Source: CAIURC01 sp043777315 (GTDB lineage: Bacteria > Verrucomicrobiota > Verrucomicrobiia > Chthoniobacterales > Chthoniobacteraceae). Taken from it: a DNA stretch of 10,381 bases. Below the pieces are notes generated by a model. The model was given only the letters and a program-made list of their open reading frames with translations. It had not been told where the DNA came from and searched no databases. Each line of letters opens with the position of its first letter. The stretch's first letter is position 1. Shown in pieces: positions 1-7,663 of this stretch. The stretch spans positions 1 through 10,381 of the forward strand of contig JAYVPW010000026.1 of the NCBI GenBank assembly GCA_043777315.1, in the 5' to 3' direction. The position numbers and the translations under genes are program-made.

Positions 1-1779
1 GCTCCAGGTCGCCTCGGTGTAACTCCAGCCGTTTTGCGTGGCGAGGGAGATGCGGGTGAGCAGCGCGGGCTTGGCGGGATCGCTCACGTCGAAGAGCGAG
101 ACGGCGGGCTGCCAATTTACGAGGCCGATCGAGACGAGCCGGTCGCCGAGCGGGGCGACGTAGGTCGAGAAGCCGGGGATGTCGAGTTGCCCGAGGACGG
201 CCGGTTTTTCGGGCGCGGAGAGATCGACGATCCAGAGCGGGTCCATCGGGTAAATCACGCGGGTCGCGGTGACGACGTAGAGCCGATCGCCGTCGAAGCG
301 CGTGGCGTAAAGGTTCTCGCCTTCCGCGAGTTCGAGGTTGCCGAGCGCGGAGGGACGCACGGCGTCGGCGAGGGAGAAGGTGGCGACTTTCGTGACCGGG
401 GTTTGGTTCCACCAAACGACGGTGTTGGCGGTCTGCTTCCACGCCTGGGAGACGACCGTCAGCACGTCGCCCTCGACGTGCATTTTGAACTTGTCCTCGA
501 CATTTCCATCGACGCTGACCTGTCCGGCCTGCGCCATCGCGCCGCTCGCGTCCGAGATGTCGATGAGGTCCACGGTGTTGCCGTTGCCGCTCCATTTTGC
601 CGCGAGGAAAAAGTGGTCGGTCGCCATGACTGCGTTGGCCCAGCCGCCGAGGAAAACCTTGCCGCGCTGGATCGGATTCGCGCGGTCGCTCAGGTCGAAG
701 GAGGTGAGCTGCATCCCCCATTGCGCGGCAGTCGTGTCGGTCGCGGAATTGTAAACATCGGACGCGACGTAGAGCACATCGCCGACGAGCCGACTCTCGC
801 GCAGGGTGCCGTCGAAGGGCAGGCGCGAGAGGATTTCCGGGTGGCCGCTGCTCATGTCGGTGAGGACGACTTCGCTGGTCTGCGCGGCCTGCGCCTGCGG
901 GCGGTAAATGAGGCTCGCCGATCGCACTACGGACGAGCTGGCGGTGAGCGAGAGCGTCGGGCTCGCTGTCACGACGTCGTCCGAGGCGAGCGAAACTCCG
1001 TTCGCGAGCACGAGCGGGTTCGCGCGGAAGAGGATCGGCCCGCCGTCATAAAAGTAATTGAACGACCACGAGTTCGACTTTTTCAGCAATACCGCGTGGT
1101 CCGCATCGAGGACGTACATGTCGTCCCCGACCGCCGGCATCCGCAGCGTGCCGAGGAGCGCGGGATCGTCGGGATTGCTCACGTCGAAGACCTGCAGGCC
1201 GCGGTATTGATTGAAGAAATAGAGCCGGTCGCCGGTGAGCTTCCAGATGTCGCTCTCCACCACATCGCGCGTGGCGGTGCTTTTCGCGGCGCTGGTCGAG
1301 GCGAGCGAATTGGTGGCGGCGCTCGACGTGACGGCGGTGTCGGAGTCGCTGAGCGTCGGCGTCCCGGAGCGGAGATTTGCGGCAGCGCCGGTCGTTTCCG
1401 GGTCGGGAAGAAACGTGCTGATCCCTGTCAGCAGGCTGCCCGGCAGTCGATCGGCTTTGCTGCCGAGCGCACGCAGATTGCGCTTGCCCGTGAGCCTCGC
1501 GACGGTGAACCGCACGTCTTTCCGCTTCCCGCCGGTGAACTGCATCCCGACCGTTTTCCACTCCGGCTGCGCGGCCCTACCCGGCGCGACGCGGCCTTTC
1601 GGCGGCGCGACGAGCGTCTGCAAAGTGACGTGATCGAACCCCGCCGGCACGCGCACGCGGACCATGCGGCCGATCATCTGCACGATCACCGGATCCTGCC
1701 CGGAAAATTGCGCGAGCGGCGCGGCGACGATCCCGGACAGCGGCAGCGTGAACGCGAGGAGGAGGGGGAGGAGTTTCAT
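1..1779 (-). CDS. secreted beta-propeller domain protein, C-terminus beyond window
   Basis: The minus frame starting at the ATG at 1779 is open for 593 codons to the left edge, so the protein is partial at its C-terminus. Residues 1-20 form a signal peptide: a basic start, a Leu-rich core and an Ala-X-Ala-like end (IVAAPLA). A Ser/Thr/Ala-rich linker lies at about 139-170. From about 173 come repeated propeller-blade signatures: DRLYFFNQYRGLQVFDVSNP (184-203) and, near 497-540, a block with DRLYVV, PMDPLWIVDLS and LGQLDIPGFSTY. These resemble the family of secreted proteins with a C-terminal beta-propeller distantly related to WD40 (COG4880 / Pfam Beta_propel). Role in the family is poorly defined; export to the envelope or outside is expected. 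ATG 1779 is chosen because the signal peptide begins directly there. No Shine-Dalgarno sequence is visible. Related but less likely: an LVIVD-repeat protein. Family call from memory of motifs, not a search. Confidence 0.82.
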   Translation of the reverse strand, partial: MKLLPLLLAFTLPLSGIVAAPLAQFSGQDPVIVQMIGRMVRVRVPAGFDHVTLQTLVAPPKGRVAPGRAAQPEWKTVGMQFTGGKRKDVRFTVARLTGKRNLRALGSKADRLPGSLLTGISTFLPDPETTGAAANLRSGTPTLSDSDTAVTSSAATNSLASTSAAKSTATRDVVESDIWKLTGDRLYFFNQYRGLQVFDVSNPDDPALLGTLRMPAVGDDMYVLDADHAVLLKKSNSWSFNYFYDGGPILFRANPLVLANGVSLASDDVVTASPTLSLTASSSVVRSASLIYRPQAQAAQTSEVVLTDMSSGHPEILSRLPFDGTLRESRLVGDVLYVASDVYNSATDTTAAQWGMQLTSFDLSDRANPIQRGKVFLGGWANAVMATDHFFLAAKWSGNGNTVDLIDISDASGAMAQAGQVSVDGNVEDKFKMHVEGDVLTVVSQAWKQTANTVVWWNQTPVTKVATFSLADAVRPSALGNLELAEGENLYATRFDGDRLYVVTATRVIYPMDPLWIVDLSAPEKPAVLGQLDIPGFSTYVAPLGDRLVSIGLVNWQPAVSLFDVSDPAKPALLTRISLATQNGWSYTEATWS

Positions 1780-1853
1780 GGGAATAAAGACGCGGCGGCT
1801 ATCGGCCCGCAGTGAATTGTCATCAAGCCGAAAGTCGGTGGCCGCGCGCACGG

Positions 1854-1971
1854 TCAGTCGTCGTCGTCTTTCGTGAAGACGAACGCCGCGCGGGTGGGGC
1901 GCGGGCATCCGGCTGTCCGGGCCGCGGACGGAGCGCCAGATCATCTCGTTCAGGAGCAGATCGTCGGCTTT
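1854..1971 (-). pseudogene. probable C-terminal remnant of a lost gene, frameshifted
   Basis: Read on the minus strand from 1971, the frame gives KADDLLLNEMIWRSVRGPDS followed by RMPAP, with ordinary high-GC codon use. It then loses sense in a run of four C residues (plus-strand G run at 1896-1899). Dropping one base there restores TRAAFVFTKDDDD and a TGA stop at 1854-1856. The joined tail reads like a genuine protein end: an amphipathic LNEMIW helix, an MPAP turn, then a short acidic tail. It vaguely recalls the C-terminus of the YncE/alkaline-phosphatase-type phosphoesterases, but that family assignment is a guess. The sequence upstream of the KADD codons is the arm of the palindromic repeat at 1972-2083, so the body of the gene is missing. 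What is seen is the open frame and the one-base repair; that this is a decayed gene is inference. Confidence 0.4.
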
Positions 1972-2083
1972 GCGAAGCGCAGGCGAAGGATCTCTTATTT
2001 TTCCCCCCTCCGCGATGCGCGCGTTGCAACGGGAGAGATGTAAGAGGTCTTTCGACTCCGCTTTCGCTCCGCTCAAGATGACC
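1972..2083. repeat. palindromic intergenic repeat, copy 1, degraded
   Basis: The right part (2041-2083) carries TAAGAGGTCTTTCGACTCCG and ends in CTCAAGATGAC. This is one mismatch from the CTCAGGATGAC terminus of the copies at 4331 and 7467. The left part (1972-2006) carries GCGAAGCGCAGGCGAAGGAT followed by CTCTTA and a T/C run, the inverse of the right arm. The outer GTCATCCTGAG end is missing on the left, where the sequence runs straight into the gene remnant. Transcribed, it would still fold into a hairpin. It lies just downstream of the recQ stop codon, so it could act as a terminator for that gene; this role is inferred only. Confidence 0.75.
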
Positions 2084-2122
2084 GGAAGGAAGGGAGCGCC
2101 GCCCCGCCGCGCCCGCTTCATC

Positions 2123-4297
2123 TCACCGCCGCGCGCGGATCGCCGCGCGGAAAAGGTGGAGCCGGTTGTAGTCGAAACGGTTCCCCAGCGCGTCCTTGAT
2201 CGGCGCCAGCGCCACGTCGCCGAGCCGCACGAACGCCGCGGACAGCACCGCCTGCTCATCGAGCGTGAACATCGCATTCAGATCAAACGGCTCCCCGGCT
2301 TCGATCGCATCGGCGACGTGCTTCACGATCGTCTGCTCCGAGAGATCCCGGGCCCGCGCGATCTCCGCGCAGGTTTTCCCCGCCGCGAACATCCGCCAGC
2401 TCTCCCGCGAATTGGCCCCCGCGACCTTCTTCGGCGGCGGTCCGCTGAACTCCCGGAAATCCGTCGCGAAAACCTGCCGCGCGTTGTTCCCCAGATGCTC
2501 GCGAATCACCGCCAGAAACGCCTCGCCGAACTCCGCCCGCTTCCTTTCACCGACTCCCGTGATCCTCGCGAACGCCGGCTCCGAGTCCGGATAATCGCGC
2601 GCCATCAGCCGCAGCGAGACGTCCGAAAAAACGATGTAAGCCGGCACGTCGCGCTCGTCGGCGAGCTGCTTCCGCAAGTCGCGCAGCTTCTCGAACAGCG
2701 CCTCATCGCACGAGATCGCGCCCGCCTTTTGCGAAGTCCCGCGCGTCTTTTCCACCGTCGGCATCGGCCGCGTGAGCGTGATGTTTTGTCGCGACTTCAG
2801 CACGTCCATCCCGGCCTGCGTCAGCTCGACGGTGCTGAATTTCTCCGTGCTCTGCCGGCAGAAACCGAGGCGGATGATCTCGCGCCCGATCGCCTGCCAG
2901 TCGCCGCGCGAGTGCTCTTTCCCGATGCCATACGTCGAGATTTTGTCGTGCCCCCACTTCGTCACTTTCTCCGAAGCGCCGCCCGTCAGCACCTCGACGA
3001 CATGATTCAGCCCGACGCCAAATCGCGACGCCTGCCGCAGCCGATAAACGCACGAGAGGAACTTCTGCGCCGCGACCGTGCCGTCGAAAGTCTCGCGCGG
3101 CTCGAGGCAATTATCGCAGCCCGCGCAGTTCGGCTCCGGCCACGTCTCGCCGAAGTATTCCAGCAACTCCGCGCGCCGGCACGCCGAGCACTCCGCGTAA
3201 TGAACCATCTGCTGGAGCTGCTCGCGCGCGATCCGCTGCTCGTCGGGATCGGGTTTTTCGTCGATGAACGCCGTCTGCTTGATCACGTCGCCCGAGCTGA
3301 AAAGGAGCAGGCATTCGCTCGGCAAACCGTCGCGTCCCGCGCGCCCGGTTTCCTGGTAGTAGCCCTCCACGTTCTTCGGCAGATCGTAGTGAATGACGAA
3401 CCGGACGTTCGGCTTATTGATCCCCATCCCGAAGGCGATCGTCGCGCAGATGACGTGAATTTCGTCGCGCAAAAAGAGCTCCTGATTCCGCGAGCGCACC
3501 TTGTCGTCGAGCCCGGCGTGATACGGCCGGGCCTTGATCCCATCAGCCGTCAGCCGTTCCGCGACCGACTCCGTGGCCTTCCGGCTCGCGCAATAAATGA
3601 TCCCGCATTCGTTCCGCCGCTGCCGCACGAATGCGAGCGTCTGGTCGTACGGTTTCGCTTTCGGTAAAACGCGATACGTGAGGTTCGGCCGATTGAAACT
3701 CGCGACGTAACAGCGCGCGTCGTCGAGCCGCAGATGCTTCACGATGTCGCCCCGCACGCGCTCCGTCGCGGTCGCGGTCAGCGCCATCACCGGGATGCCG
3801 GGAAAGAAGCCGCGGAGCTTCGCGAGCTGCCGATATTCCGGCCGGAAATCGTGGCCCCACTCGCTGATGCAATGCGCCTCGTCGATCGCGAATTGCGCGA
3901 CGCCCCACTGCCGCAGCATCTCGAGCGTGCCGTCGAGCATCAGCCGCTCCGGCGCGGCGTAGAGCAGCCGATACTCGCCGTTGAAAAGCCCGCGCAGCCG
4001 TTTCCGCGACTCGTCGGCGGACAGCGTGGAGTTCAAGAATGTCGCCGCCACGCCGCTCGCCTGCATGGCATCGACCTGGTCTTTCATCAGCGCGATCAGC
4101 GGCGAGACGACGACGGTCAATCCCTCGCGGATCAAGGCTGGGAGCTGAAAGCAGAGCGACTTGCCGCCGCCCGTCGGCAGCAGCGCGAAGACATCGATCC
4201 CCGCGAGCGAGTCGCGAATGATCTCCTCCTGCAGCGGGCGGAAGGTGTCGTAGCCGAAGACTTTCTTCAGCGTGGGGTAGAGCGGATCGGCGGGCAT
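2123..4297 (-). CDS. recQ: ATP-dependent DNA helicase RecQ
   Basis: A 724-residue superfamily 2 3'-5' DNA helicase that acts in recombination and replication-fork repair. All hallmark motifs are visible in order: motif 0 FGYDTFRPLQEEII (14-27), Walker A LLPTGGGKS (39-47), the DEAH box with the RecQ aromatic loop (IDEAHCISEWGHDFRPEY, 138-155), TATAT (174-178), and the motif V/VI region ATIAFGMGINKPNVRF plus QETGRAGRDG (315-324). The zinc site is intact, with Cys373, Cys391, Cys394 and Cys397. A winged-helix RQC domain follows (about 405-510), then an HRDC domain (about 532-602) with its GVGERKRAEFG helix. After a Pro/Lys linker (619-625), residues 630-724 look like the helix-turn-helix C-terminal domain (HTH_40 type) seen on some RecQ proteins, with CAEIARARDLSEQTIVKHV as recognition-helix-like sequence. 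Length exceeds E. coli RecQ (about 610) because of this extension. ATG 4297 directly precedes the expected N-terminus. It stands alone on the minus strand, separated from the HAD gene by a repeat. Confidence 0.97.
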   Translation of the reverse strand: MPADPLYPTLKKVFGYDTFRPLQEEIIRDSLAGIDVFALLPTGGGKSLCFQLPALIREGLTVVVSPLIALMKDQVDAMQASGVAATFLNSTLSADESRKRLRGLFNGEYRLLYAAPERLMLDGTLEMLRQWGVAQFAIDEAHCISEWGHDFRPEYRQLAKLRGFFPGIPVMALTATATERVRGDIVKHLRLDDARCYVASFNRPNLTYRVLPKAKPYDQTLAFVRQRRNECGIIYCASRKATESVAERLTADGIKARPYHAGLDDKVRSRNQELFLRDEIHVICATIAFGMGINKPNVRFVIHYDLPKNVEGYYQETGRAGRDGLPSECLLLFSSGDVIKQTAFIDEKPDPDEQRIAREQLQQMVHYAECSACRRAELLEYFGETWPEPNCAGCDNCLEPRETFDGTVAAQKFLSCVYRLRQASRFGVGLNHVVEVLTGGASEKVTKWGHDKISTYGIGKEHSRGDWQAIGREIIRLGFCRQSTEKFSTVELTQAGMDVLKSRQNITLTRPMPTVEKTRGTSQKAGAISCDEALFEKLRDLRKQLADERDVPAYIVFSDVSLRLMARDYPDSEPAFARITGVGERKRAEFGEAFLAVIREHLGNNARQVFATDFREFSGPPPKKVAGANSRESWRMFAAGKTCAEIARARDLSEQTIVKHVADAIEAGEPFDLNAMFTLDEQAVLSAAFVRLGDVALAPIKDALGNRFDYNRLHLFRAAIRARR

Positions 4298-4330
4298 TGG
4301 CGGAGTTCGAGGGCGGTCGGGGAAAGCTTC

Positions 4331-4466
4331 GTCATCCTGAGCGCAGCGCCAGCGAAGTCGAAGGACCTCTTACTTCTCCCCCCGCGGCGCGCGCGCCTCG
4401 CAGAGGGGGAAAAGTAAGAGGTCCTTCGACTGCGTTTCGCGGGCGCTCCACTTCGCTCAGGATGAC
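4331..4466. repeat. palindromic intergenic repeat, copy 2, intact
   Basis: This 136-bp element begins with GTCATCCTGAGCGCAGCG and ends with CACTTCGCTCAGGATGAC. Its two arms are near-complete inverted copies: GTCGAAGGACCTCTTACTTC on the left and AAGTAAGAGGTCCTTCGACT on the right, around a GC-rich centre (about 4381-4409). It is the best-preserved copy in the window. It sits between two minus-strand genes, the HAD hydrolase upstream and recQ downstream, and would fold into a very stable hairpin in RNA. Plausible consequences are ending the HAD transcript or protecting its 3' end; neither is shown. The element carries no reading frame of its own and resembles a non-autonomous mobile or REP-like element. 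Confidence 0.9.
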
Positions 4467-4485
4467 TTAAAAAGGTGAGCGCCGG

Positions 4486-5094
4486 TCAGCCGCGCATCGG
4501 CGGGGGGACGAGGACGGACTGCATTCCCGCCGCGGTCGCGGCGGCGATGCCGGTCGTCGTGTCCTCGAAGACGAGGCACTTTTCCGGCGCGACGCGGAGA
4601 CGCCGCGCGGCTTCGAGGAACGGGTCGGGGAACGGCTTGCCGCGCGTGTAATCTTCCGAGCAAACGATCGCGTCGAAGAGCCTGGCGATGCCGAGCGCGT
4701 CGAGCGTTTTCAGCACGATGCGGCGATGCCCGCCCGACGCGACGGCGAGCGGTTTTTTTCCGGCGAAACTTTTGGCCAGCGCGACCACGGGCTCGATCGC
4801 GGCGACTTCCGCGCTCATCTCGAGGAAGAGCGCTTCCTTGCACTCGACGGTCTCATCGACCGGCATTCCGAAGCCGTGGCGGTCGTTGAGGATCTCGACG
4901 ACGCGACAGGTCGGGACACCGCCGAGTTCATAAAACATCGCCTCGGGAAAGCTGGCGGCATGAGGCCCGAGCGCGATTTGCCAGGCTCGATAATGCGTCG
5001 GCATCGTGTCGGCGAGCGTGCCGTCGCAGTCGAAAATGTAGGCGTCGAACGGGCCGGGCGGGAGCGTGAAAGTCGTGGAAATGGGATCGGACAC
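4486..5094 (-). CDS. HAD-superfamily hydrolase, beta-phosphoglucomutase / sugar-phosphatase-like
   Basis: A 202-residue cytoplasmic HAD subfamily I hydrolase with a helical (C1) cap. Motif I FDCDGTLADT (21-30) supplies the nucleophile Asp22 and the acid/base Asp24. Motif II is the Ser in VASGG (118-122), motif III is Lys153 in GKPFPDP, and motif IV is VFEDTTTG (175-182). The cap (about 31-100) contains THYRAWQIAL and GGVPTCRVVEIL, arranged as in YqaB-type fructose-1-phosphate phosphatases and beta-phosphoglucomutases. A sugar phosphate is therefore the likely substrate, but the exact one cannot be read from sequence. The open frame continues upstream to an ATG at 5235, but those 47 extra residues are Arg/Pro-rich, unlike any HAD N-terminus, and would overlap the divergent gene at 5222. 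I therefore prefer the GTG at 5094. A weak GGTGG lies just upstream of it. Confidence 0.9.
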   Translation of the reverse strand: MSDPISTTFTLPPGPFDAYIFDCDGTLADTMPTHYRAWQIALGPHAASFPEAMFYELGGVPTCRVVEILNDRHGFGMPVDETVECKEALFLEMSAEVAAIEPVVALAKSFAGKKPLAVASGGHRRIVLKTLDALGIARLFDAIVCSEDYTRGKPFPDPFLEAARRLRVAPEKCLVFEDTTTGIAAATAAGMQSVLVPPPMRG

Positions 5095-5221
5095 AGGCCG
5101 CCACCGTCGCCCGGAAATGCGGAGGCGTGCAAGCGGAAGCGCGGGCGGAAATCGTCCTTTCACTGCCCGCGCGACGCTGCTACGCCGGGATCCCTCCGGC
5201 ACTCGTCGGCACCCCGCTCCC
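5095..5221. promoter_or_regulatory. divergent intergenic region (both promoters expected here)
   Basis: These 127 bases separate the GTG start of the minus-strand HAD gene from the ATG of the plus-strand zinc-ribbon gene. Both promoters must lie here if the starts are right, unless either start sits farther upstream. I find no convincing -35/-10 pair or operator palindrome. The call rests on geometry alone. Confidence 0.35.
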
Positions 5222-7456
5222 ATGCCCGACATCAAGTTTTACTGCCCTGCGTGTCAGACGAAAATCGTCGTCGATGAGGAGGCCGCGGGGATGCAGATCG
5301 ACTGCCCGACTTGCTCCAGCACGCTGATCATTCCGCCGAGCGGGATCGCCCCCGTCGAGCTGCTGACGCGGCACAAAATCGCGGGCGCGGCGGAGCCCGA
5401 GGCCGCGCGCGGGGAGGTCGAGGCGAAGCAAAAAGGACTCACCGCCGCGGTCGAGGAAACGGTGCGACTGCGCGCGGAGGCGGAGCGTCTCGCGGGTGAG
5501 GTGGAGGGGCTGCGGAAAGAATCGGCGGTCGCCGTCTTGGAACGCGACAAGCTGCGCGAAAGAGCCACGAAACAGACCGCCGAGCTGGCGGGTTTCGGCG
5601 ACGCGCGCACAGCTCTGGAAAGCGCGCGCCGAGAGCTCGCGCGCGTGGCCGCCGAGCGGGATCTTTTGAAAAAGCAGGCCGCCAAAATCCAGCGCGGCGG
5701 GGCCGCAGCAGAGGCGCTGGAAAAGGAGCTGACGCAGTTGCAGGACGAGCTGTCGGCCGAACGCGCACGGCGCGAAAAACTGACCCGGGAGTCGGCGGAA
5801 TTCGAGAGCGCAGCACAGGCCCGTGAGGGAACGATGGCGGCGGCATCGAGGGAACTAATCGCCTCCGTGATCGCGGCGGAGGAAAAGCGCGCAACGCTGG
5901 AGAACGAGCTGAAGCAGACCAAGGCGGAGCTCGCGAAAAAGCAGGCGGCCGACTTGAGCGGGGCCGCGGCGAAGGCGCTGGAAACAGAGCTGGCGCAAGT
6001 GCGCGCGGAGCTTTCGGCCGAGCGTGAGCGCGGCGAAACGGCGGCGGCGCAGGCCGCGAAAAATGAAAGCGAAAACCAGGAGACCGCGGCGGCGAAAGCG
6101 GTGGAGTTGAGCGAGCTGAAATCTTCGCTCGCAGCGGCTGGACAGCAGCGGGGCGCGGCGGAAAAAGAGCGGGATGAGGCGCGGGCGCAGGCCGCACGCG
6201 CTGAGGAAAAGGCGGCGGCAGGTACGTCGGAGCGCGATGTTCTCCAGGCCGACTTGAAGCGCGCGGAAGCGGAGGCGGCTGGGCTTCGCGGCGAGTCGGA
6301 TGCGGCGAAGACGGCGCACGAATCCGAGGCGCGGAAAGTGGCGGAGATCGCCGCGCGCTTTTCCGAATCGGAGCGCGAGCGGGTCGAACTCCAGCGGCGC
6401 GCGGATGATCCGGCGCCCGCGAAAGCTGTGGCGGCTGCAGCGGCGGAAGCGCAGGAGCTGCGTGATCAACTCGCGAACGCGAAACGCAATCTGGCAGTGA
6501 TGCGCGGCGAGCGGGATGCGGTGCGCCGGAAACTCGGCGAGCGTGACGAGGCGATGGGCAAGACGGCGGCGGATTTGGCAGCCGCGAAAGCGGAGGCCAC
6601 CCGCGCGGAACAAGGCGCAGTCGAGGCTCGCGGTGAGCGGGAGCGAATGTCCGGGTTGCTGGCCGGCGCGTTCGAGGAAGCGAAGCAACTCGAGGAGCGC
6701 GTGACTTCCCGCGAAGCGGAATCGAAACAGCTCCGGGCGGAGCTGGAAAAGGCGACAGCGGACGCGGCGGAGGCGCGTGCCGGACGGGAGGAAATCGCGG
6801 TGCGGCTGGCGGCGAAAGAAGTCGAAGGTCGTGAGAGTTCCGCGAAACTGTGGAGCGAAGCCGCCGGGGCGAATGAGCGCGTGGCGGAGCTGCAGCGGAA
6901 GCTCGAGGAGGTGCAGGCGCAGGCGGAGGCGGCGCGGAAAAATTACGAGTTGATGCGAGCCGAGCGTGACGAAGCGGCGGGCAGCACGGGCGCTGGCGAC
7001 GTGCGGATTCGCGAGTTGAACGCGCAAATCGAGCGGCAGAAAACCACCGCTCACACGCAGCATCTGCAGGTCGAAGCCGCGGAAAAGGCGGCGGCGGAGG
7101 CGGGCGAAAAAAAGCGCGAACTCGAAGCGGAACGCGACCGCGCGCTGGCCGATGCCGCGAAGGCGACAGCGTCCGCTGCGGCCACGGCGAAGCAACTCGC
7201 GGAGCAACGCGCAGGCAGCGAAGCCGCGCGCGACAGCGTGTCGTTCATCCAAGGCGAGCTGGAAAAAAACACGGAGCAAATGCGGGCCACGGTGGCGGAG
7301 CGAGATGCGCTGAAGCTGGAGCTCGACGCGACGCGCGCGGGCCTCGAGCGGACGAAGCAGCACGTCCACGCGATGCAGACGAAACGCGACGAAATGCGCA
7401 ACGAAATCGCCCGCATGAAAACGCGCCTCGGCCTCGCGCCGGACGCGGTGGCGTGA
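5222..7456 (+). CDS. zinc-ribbon plus long coiled-coil protein, unknown function
   Basis: A 744-residue protein without signal peptide or membrane segment, so probably cytoplasmic. The N-terminus (1-40) is a four-cysteine zinc ribbon: CPAC at 8-11 and CPTC at 28-31, with FYCPACQTKIVVDEE typical of small bacterial zinc ribbons. From about residue 55 to 735 almost everything is Ala/Glu/Arg/Lys/Leu-rich heptad sequence with very few Pro or Gly, i.e. a long coiled coil. Breaks occur near 395-402 (DDPAPAK) and near 585 (GSTGAGD). A block of about 32 residues starting KKQAA and ending ELSAER occurs twice, from residues 150 and 239. There is no Walker A or B motif, which argues against a true SMC or Rad50 ATPase despite the likely weak similarity. 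The frame is open to 5066, but ATG 5222 is chosen because the zinc ribbon starts there and upstream residues are Arg-rich nonsense. It is transcribed away from the HAD gene; a structural or scaffolding role is speculation. Confidence 0.85.
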   Translation: MPDIKFYCPACQTKIVVDEEAAGMQIDCPTCSSTLIIPPSGIAPVELLTRHKIAGAAEPEAARGEVEAKQKGLTAAVEETVRLRAEAERLAGEVEGLRKESAVAVLERDKLRERATKQTAELAGFGDARTALESARRELARVAAERDLLKKQAAKIQRGGAAAEALEKELTQLQDELSAERARREKLTRESAEFESAAQAREGTMAAASRELIASVIAAEEKRATLENELKQTKAELAKKQAADLSGAAAKALETELAQVRAELSAERERGETAAAQAAKNESENQETAAAKAVELSELKSSLAAAGQQRGAAEKERDEARAQAARAEEKAAAGTSERDVLQADLKRAEAEAAGLRGESDAAKTAHESEARKVAEIAARFSESERERVELQRRADDPAPAKAVAAAAAEAQELRDQLANAKRNLAVMRGERDAVRRKLGERDEAMGKTAADLAAAKAEATRAEQGAVEARGERERMSGLLAGAFEEAKQLEERVTSREAESKQLRAELEKATADAAEARAGREEIAVRLAAKEVEGRESSAKLWSEAAGANERVAELQRKLEEVQAQAEAARKNYELMRAERDEAAGSTGAGDVRIRELNAQIERQKTTAHTQHLQVEAAEKAAAEAGEKKRELEAERDRALADAAKATASAAATAKQLAEQRAGSEAARDSVSFIQGELEKNTEQMRATVAERDALKLELDATRAGLERTKQHVHAMQTKRDEMRNEIARMKTRLGLAPDAVA

Positions 7457-7466
7457 GCCACTCCTC

Positions 7467-7636
7467 GTCATCCTGAGCGCAGCGCAGCGGAGTCGAAGGA
7501 ACTCTTACGTTTCCCCTGATCGCGCGTGCAATCGGGGAAAAGTAAGAGGTCGTTGCCTCCCCGCCTCCGCCCGCCCGCTGTCTCGCAGACTCGGCTCGAC
7601 TGCGTTTCGCTGGCGTTTCACTCCGCTCAGGATGAC
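7467..7636. repeat. palindromic intergenic repeat, copy 3, interrupted right arm
   Basis: This 170-bp copy starts GTCATCCTGAGCGCAGCG and ends CCGCTCAGGATGAC, as in the copy at 4331. The left arm reads GTCGAAGGAACTCTTACGTT. On the right, AAAAGTAAGAGGTC (to 7551) should be followed directly by CTTCGACTGCG. Instead about 44 bases of Pro-codon-like CCGCC sequence intervene before CTCGACTGCGTTTCGC (7595-7610). It sits between two convergent genes, the coiled-coil gene ending at 7456 and the small membrane-protein gene ending at 7664, where its hairpin could serve as a two-way terminator. Confidence 0.88.
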
Positions 7637-7663
7637 CGGATATTGGATCCCGTCGCAGCCGGG

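Noticed and set aside
34..1815. 593-codon plus-strand open frame opposite the beta-propeller gene
   Set aside because: Arg/Asp/Glu-rich low-complexity translation with no motif; the minus strand shows a signal peptide and propeller blades over the same bases. High GC makes long antisense frames common.
1798..1826. Possible minus-strand promoter TTGATG, 17-base spacer, GATAGC
   Set aside because: Only four of six and three of six consensus matches; a chance match is likely.
1812..2081. Short plus- and minus-strand frames in the beta-propeller/recQ gap
   Set aside because: Compositionally odd (Arg/Ser/Ala) and spanning the repeat; the remnant in a different minus frame is the better explanation.
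1970..3667. 565-codon plus-strand open frame inside recQ
   Set aside because: Arg/Leu/Pro-rich antisense shadow of an unambiguous RecQ helicase.
5066..5221. Upstream extension of the zinc-ribbon protein to the ATG at 5066
   Set aside because: Arg/Gly/Ser-rich translation with no family resemblance, and it would overlap the HAD gene start.
5095..5235. Upstream extension of the HAD protein to the ATG at 5235
   Set aside because: Adds 47 Arg/Pro-rich residues before a normal HAD N-terminus and runs into the divergent gene.
5855..7471. 538-codon minus-strand open frame opposite the coiled-coil gene
   Set aside because: Arg/Phe/Leu-rich shadow; the plus strand has the zinc ribbon and heptads. 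Glu/Ala codons on one strand read as Leu/Phe/Arg on the other.
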